Shown one piece after another: positions 4,693 through 7,979 of a stretch of 7,979 bases of DNA. The translations under genes were made by a program, and so were the position numbers. Within the stretch, counting starts at the first letter, position 1. Every line of letters starts with the position of its first letter. The notes below the pieces were generated by a model. That model was not told the DNA's origin. It searched no databases and was given only the letters and a program-made list of their open reading frames with translations. The stretch is from JBOHWJ01 sp050736615 (lineage in GTDB: Bacteria > Desulfobacterota > Binatia > Binatales > Binataceae): contig JBOHWL010000205.1 of assembly GCA_050736615.1 (NCBI GenBank), forward strand, positions 1 through 7,979, in the 5' to 3' direction.

Positions 4693-6426
4693 ATGGCTGA
4701 TTATGATCTACAAATAAAAGATGGAACCATCGTCGACGGCACACGGGTGCCGCGTTTCAGGGGCGACGTTTGGATCCGCGACGGCAAAATCGCACAGATC
4801 GGCGGACGCCCAGCCGGTTCGGCCAAACGCGTGATTGACGCCTACGGTGCGATTGTCGCGCCCGGTTTCATCGATCTGCACACGCATTACGACGCGCAGA
4901 TTCGCTGGGATCCGTGGTGCACGATTTCCGGATGGCATGGTGTGACTTCCGTGGTGCTGGGCAATTGCGGCTTCGGCTTCGCGCCGGTCAAGCCTGACTT
5001 CCGCGAACGCTCGATGCTGATGATGACGCGCACCGAGGCTATCCCGTATGACGCGATGAAGGTCGGGATGAACTGGGACTGGGAAAGCGTGCCGCAGTAT
5101 CTCGACTCGCTCGACCGCTCGCCCAAGGGCGTCAATTGCATTCAGTACATGCCGACCGCCTCGTTGATGACTTATGTGATGGGGCTGGAGGCGGCCAAGA
5201 CGCGGCCGGCCACCGAAACGGAGCGCGCCGAAATGGCGCGGCTGTTACGCGAGGGCATGGACGCCGGTTTGTGCGGCTTTTCCATCCAACGCCTCGGCCC
5301 CGACTCGACCCAGGCGGATTTCGACGGTTCGCCGATGGTCACCGACACGATGTGCGATGAGGACATCCTCAACCTGGCGCGGGTACTGCGCGAGCGTGAC
5401 GAGGGTTTCATCGAGATCACGCAGGCCACCGGCCATATCAAGGATGACCTGAATTTCCTCGAGACGCTGGCGGCCGAAGCGATGCGGCCCATTCTGCACA
5501 ACGCGATCGTGCCGACGCGCAAGAACGCCGAGGTGCATCGGCGCAGCCTGCGCTGGCTCGAACGCTGCCGCGCCAAGGGTTTGCCAATTTTCGGACAGAC
5601 CGCAACCGTGCGGAGCGGTTTCGCCTTCACGCTCGAACATTGGAATCTGTATGACGCCAGTCCGGCGTGGCGCACGATTACCACGGGCACTAATGACGAG
5701 AAAATCGCCAAAATGAAGGACCCGGCGCTGCGCGAAGCGGTCAAGCGCGAAACCGACGAGGCCGATAAGAAGCTGCGCGCGATCCAGGCGGGCGTTGGCG
5801 GCGCGGTGCATCATTTGATCGTGCAATGGGTCAACGATAAACCGGAACTCGAAAAATACGTGGGCAAATCGCTCGGCCAGATCGGCGACGAGCAGCACCG
5901 CCATCCGATCGATGTGATGCTCGACCTGTCCATCGCGGGCGAGCTCAAGGTCGAATTCCTCGGTCCGAATCGCGGCTTTAACGCCGATTTCATGGCGGAA
6001 ATGTTCACCGCCTCGCCCTTTACGTTGCCGGGCGTTTCGGACGGTGGCGCGCACACCAAGTTCTTCACCGGCGGCGCTTTTACCACCGATTTCCTGCGCT
6101 GGCTGGTGCGCGACGAACAGAAGCTCACGCTCGAAGAAGCCCACTATCGGCTCTCCGCCCTGCCCGCGCATGCTGCCGGTTTCCGCGACCGCGGTATGCT
6201 GCGCGAGGGTCTGGCCGCCGACGTCGTGGTCTATGACCTCGATGAGCTCGCGGTCGATCCCGATTGGGTCGGTGAGATCTGCCACGATTTTCCGGGCGGT
6301 GAATGGCGCCGGGTGCAGCGCGCGAAAGGTTATCGGGCGATCGTCGTCAACGGTGAACCAACTTTCATCAACGGCGAGCCGACCGGCGCAACCTCCGGCA
6401 AACTACTGCGCCATGGTCATGCCTGA
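4693..6426 (+). CDS. Amidohydrolase, N-acyl-D-amino-acid deacylase (D-aminoacylase)-like
   Basis: A 577-residue cytoplasmic metal-dependent hydrolase of the amidohydrolase superfamily, nearest in style to D-aminoacylases, which cleave N-acyl-D-amino acids. The N-terminal beta-sandwich part is DLQIKDGTIVDG (5-16). The metal motif HTHYDAQ gives His63 and His65. GNCGFG (90-95) supplies Cys92, the hallmark bridging cysteine of D-aminoacylases. LHN gives His269, a likely second-site ligand. SDGGAHT (449-455) carries Asp450, the catalytic acid/base. The C-terminal part (GLAADVVVYD, 506-515) closes the sandwich. By eye, the position of the other second-site His of D-aminoacylase (in a THxR motif) is occupied by ITQATG with Gln244, so the true chemistry may differ from D-aminoacylase. 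Length is slightly above the ~480-550 usual for the family because of a charged helical stretch at about 333-400. The start is supported by AGGAGGG (4677-4683), 9 bases upstream. A strong terminator follows at 6451. The substrate is unknown; acyl-amino acids, lactams or cyclic amides are all possible. Confidence 0.88.
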   Translation: MADYDLQIKDGTIVDGTRVPRFRGDVWIRDGKIAQIGGRPAGSAKRVIDAYGAIVAPGFIDLHTHYDAQIRWDPWCTISGWHGVTSVVLGNCGFGFAPVKPDFRERSMLMMTRTEAIPYDAMKVGMNWDWESVPQYLDSLDRSPKGVNCIQYMPTASLMTYVMGLEAAKTRPATETERAEMARLLREGMDAGLCGFSIQRLGPDSTQADFDGSPMVTDTMCDEDILNLARVLRERDEGFIEITQATGHIKDDLNFLETLAAEAMRPILHNAIVPTRKNAEVHRRSLRWLERCRAKGLPIFGQTATVRSGFAFTLEHWNLYDASPAWRTITTGTNDEKIAKMKDPALREAVKRETDEADKKLRAIQAGVGGAVHHLIVQWVNDKPELEKYVGKSLGQIGDEQHRHPIDVMLDLSIAGELKVEFLGPNRGFNADFMAEMFTASPFTLPGVSDGGAHTKFFTGGAFTTDFLRWLVRDEQKLTLEEAHYRLSALPAHAAGFRDRGMLREGLAADVVVYDLDELAVDPDWVGEICHDFPGGEWRRVQRAKGYRAIVVNGEPTFINGEPTGATSGKLLRHGHA

Positions 6427-6450
6427 TTGAGTTGATTTTCTCTTCGGTAC

Positions 6451-6492
6451 GTACGGCCGTGACGGCGTTGTTGTCACGGCCGTACTTTGTTT
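6451..6492 (+). terminator. Intrinsic terminator after the amidohydrolase gene
   Basis: GTACGGCCGTGAC (6451-6463) pairs perfectly over 13 bases with GTCACGGCCGTAC (6473-6485) around a 9-base loop. TTTGTTT (6486-6492) follows at once. It starts 24 bases after the amidohydrolase stop and separates that transcript from tetR. The T-tract is only on the plus-strand side, so termination is directional. Confidence 0.9.
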
Positions 6493-6530
6493 GGACAGAT
6501 CCGCTGAATTGGCTGCCAAAACATTCAGGC

Positions 6531-6560
6531 TTGACTGATTATGGCGAACGTGACTGTATG
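6531..6560 (+). promoter_or_regulatory. Possible tetR promoter
   Basis: TTGACT (6531-6536) is five of six to the -35 consensus. The best -10 at 18 bases is TGTATG (6555-6560), which is poor. If used, transcription would begin near 6567, inside the inverted repeat at 6565-6581. That would suit repression by a bound regulator. Confidence 0.3.
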
Positions 6561-6564
6561 TCTT

Positions 6565-6581
6565 ATTGACTCGCGGTCAAT
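6565..6581. promoter_or_regulatory. Candidate TetR operator, 17-bp inverted repeat
   Basis: ATTGAC (6565-6570) and its exact reverse complement GTCAAT (6576-6581) flank TCGCG. The repeat ends 9 bases before the tetR ATG, overlapping the expected transcription start or leader. TetR/AcrR dimers typically bind such 15-20 bp palindromes next to their own gene, so autoregulation of the tetR-P450 unit is the natural reading. Binding itself is inference. Confidence 0.5.
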
Positions 6582-6590
6582 CGTATTCTC

Positions 6591-7211
6591 ATGGCTCTGC
6601 AAGAAGAACGTAGCGCGGAAACCCGCCGCAAATTGCTCGACGCGACCTTGGAATGTCTGTCCGAATACGGTTACGCCGGCACCACGACGACCGAAATAGC
6701 TCGTCGGGCCGGGGTTTCACGTGGCGCCCAGTTGCATCACTTCCCGCACAAAAAGGAGCTGGTCGTATCCGCCCTCGAACATGTGTTCGCGCTCAGGGTG
6801 GCGCAATTCCGCGAAGTGGTCGCGGAAATGCCCGGCGCCGACGAGGCGAAAATCGATGCGCTGGTTGAGATGCTTTGGCTCGGCTTCAAAGGTCCGACCT
6901 TTTACGCGTGGCTCGAACTGGTCGTGGCCTCGCGTACCGACGGTGCGTTGCGCGAAGCGGTAGGCCGTATCAGCAAGGACTTCGGCGACGGCATCCACCG
7001 GGTCTTTGAGATCATTTTCGGCTCAGGCTGCGAGGCCAATCTGCTTGAGTTCACAATTTTCGGCTTGCTCGAAGCGATCGCGGTGGAGCGCGTATTGTTC
7101 GCGTCGCGGCGTGAAGAAGATGAGCGCATCGGCTGCGCGTTGAGCGCGCTCAAGCGCATCGCGAAAGGCCTCGTGCGGCATGGTCGAGGCGACGCTGGCA
7201 CGACGGCGTGA
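6591..7211 (+). CDS. TetR/AcrR-family transcriptional regulator
   Basis: A 206-residue TetR-type DNA-binding repressor. The N-terminal domain is typical: RRKLLDATLECLSEYGYAG (12-30) forms helix 1, TTTEIARRAGVSRGAQLHHF (32-51) is the helix-turn-helix, and HKKEL (53-57) opens helix 4. The C-terminal ligand and dimer domain (about 65-200) is divergent, as is usual, and gives no clue to the inducer. It contains a hydrophobic stretch GPTFYAWLELVVASRTD (101-117) common in this family. The start ATG at 6591 fits the family's N-terminal length, but no Shine-Dalgarno sequence precedes it (TCGTATTCTC), so translation may be weak or leaderless. The stop lies 12 bases before the P450 start, so the two are very likely one transcript. 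The candidate operator at 6565-6581 suggests autoregulation. It may also regulate the amidohydrolase, but no matching site is seen before that gene. Confidence 0.92.
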   Translation: MALQEERSAETRRKLLDATLECLSEYGYAGTTTTEIARRAGVSRGAQLHHFPHKKELVVSALEHVFALRVAQFREVVAEMPGADEAKIDALVEMLWLGFKGPTFYAWLELVVASRTDGALREAVGRISKDFGDGIHRVFEIIFGSGCEANLLEFTIFGLLEAIAVERVLFASRREEDERIGCALSALKRIAKGLVRHGRGDAGTTA

Positions 7212-7223
7212 CGGAGGAAGATC

Positions 7224-7979
7224 ATGGCTGAGACCGAGGCGGTTTACTTCAATCCCTGGGACGCGGAGTTCCGCGCCAACCCGTATCCGCATTACAAGCC
7301 GCTGATGACAGGACCACCGCGCAATCTCGATTTGTTCATGCCGATGACGCTGGTGGCGCGGTATCAGGATGTCGTCCAGGTGCTGCACGATCACGAACAT
7401 TTCTCCAGCGTGATGCCGAAGCTGCCGATTTTCGAGGAGCAGCGGCAATTGTTCGGCGAGGCCGCAACCGTTTTGTTTTCCGATCCGCCGGTGCATACGC
7501 GTTTGCGCCGGCTCGTCACTCGCGCGTTCACCCCGCGCCGAATCGCGAACCTGGAGGGCCATATCCGGAGTGTCACCAACCAGTTGCTCGATAAGGTCGT
7601 ATCCAGTGGCCGCTTCGAACTGATGAACGACGTGGCGGCGCCGCTGCCGGTGATGGTCATCGCCGGGATGCTGGACGTTCCCTCCACCGACTATGCCCGG
7701 TTCAAGTATTGGTCCGACAAGATCGTCGAATCCGACAACACCTTGCCTGGTACGCCCCAGCCTCCTGAAATCGTCAGCGCGTTCCATGATCTGCGTGGTT
7801 ATTTCGCCGGCGAGATCGAACGCCGGCGCGACCATCCGGGCGACGATTTGGTCAGTCTGCTGATCGATGCGCATGAGACGGATGAGGCGCTTAGTGCGGA
7901 TGAACTGCTTTCTTTCGTGGTATTACTGCTGATTGCGGGGAACGAGACCACCACCAATTTGTTAGGCAACGGCATGCTC
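7224..7979 (+). CDS. Cytochrome P450, N-terminal 252 residues (cut by window end)
   Basis: Soluble bacterial class I type P450 monooxygenase. It inserts one oxygen atom from O2 into an organic substrate with electrons from a ferredoxin/ferredoxin reductase that is not visible here. There is no signal or membrane anchor, so it is cytoplasmic. Visible landmarks are NPWDAEFRANPYPHY near the start (10-24), the B-helix region YQDVVQVLHDHEHFSS (47-62), DPPVHTRLRRLVTRAFTPRRI (87-107) with the C-helix His-x-x-x-Arg that contacts haem propionates, PLPVMVIAGMLDVP (140-153), and the I-helix oxygen-activation motif AGNETT (238-243). The ExxR motif and the haem-ligand cysteine lie beyond the window, about 150 residues further on. 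GGAGGA (7213-7218) lies 5 bases before the ATG. It sits directly after tetR, consistent with inducible expression. Family within the P450s and substrate cannot be assigned from this half. Confidence 0.93.
   Translation, partial: MAETEAVYFNPWDAEFRANPYPHYKPLMTGPPRNLDLFMPMTLVARYQDVVQVLHDHEHFSSVMPKLPIFEEQRQLFGEAATVLFSDPPVHTRLRRLVTRAFTPRRIANLEGHIRSVTNQLLDKVVSSGRFELMNDVAAPLPVMVIAGMLDVPSTDYARFKYWSDKIVESDNTLPGTPQPPEIVSAFHDLRGYFAGEIERRRDHPGDDLVSLLIDAHETDEALSADELLSFVVLLLIAGNETTTNLLGNGML

Noticed and set aside
4391..4717. 108-codon plus-strand frame before the amidohydrolase
   Set aside because: It overlaps the amidohydrolase ribosome binding site and start, has no ribosome binding site of its own and no recognisable domain.
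5245..6285. Long open frame (346 codons) on the minus strand inside the amidohydrolase gene
   Set aside because: It is the antisense shadow of a GC-rich gene whose plus-strand product has clear catalytic motifs; the antisense translation is His/Arg/Asp-rich with no domain.
7023..7874. 283-codon minus-strand frame across the tetR/P450 junction
   Set aside because: It lies antisense to two well-supported genes and its translation has the low-complexity Arg/Gln/His make-up typical of shadows.

Overview
This is a GC-rich bacterial window of mixed accessory character. Codon use, a strong Shine-Dalgarno consensus before several genes, a lipobox-type lipoprotein with a c-type haem motif and a periplasmic YceI protein all point to a Gram-negative organism. 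It is probably an environmental or uncultured proteobacterium or a Binatota/Desulfobacterota-like lineage. That placement is inference from gene style only, since no rRNA or other phylogenetic marker is present.

The left end (1-1300) looks like decaying sequence. A minus-strand AHSA1/SRPBCC-domain gene carries a frameshift at a GGTGGGTGG tandem motif (positions 174-182). Just upstream of it lies what appears to be only the last ~25 codons of a VOC/PhnB-like protein. After that come about 700 bases with no convincing gene. These hold a palindromic dispersed-type repeat (about 927-1112).

The middle (1305-4367) has four genes: a small two-helix membrane protein of unknown function (+), a convergent secreted YceI-family lipid-binding protein (-), a stand-alone ABC-2 type ATPase (+), and a convergent mono-haem lipoprotein with a CxxCH motif (-). 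The ATPase has all canonical motifs but no permease next to it. YceI and the haem lipoprotein are both predicted to act in the cell envelope or periplasm. They are separate transcription units, so a joint role is only a possibility.

The right part (4693-7979) is the most coherent block, with three co-directional genes: a 577-residue amidohydrolase of the N-acyl-D-amino-acid deacylase (D-aminoacylase) type, a TetR/AcrR regulator, and a cytochrome P450 cut by the window edge. A perfect 13-bp-stem terminator ends the amidohydrolase transcript. A 17-bp inverted repeat (ATTGAC-N5-GTCAAT) lies just before tetR and is a good operator candidate. tetR and P450 are 12 bases apart and probably co-transcribed. 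The likeliest reading is a TetR-controlled catabolic or detoxification locus in which the P450 hydroxylates and the amidohydrolase cleaves some small hydrophobic or amide/lactam substrate. The substrate cannot be told from the sequence. I see no CRISPR array, transposase, phage gene, tRNA or rRNA, and nothing I would call a wholly new system.
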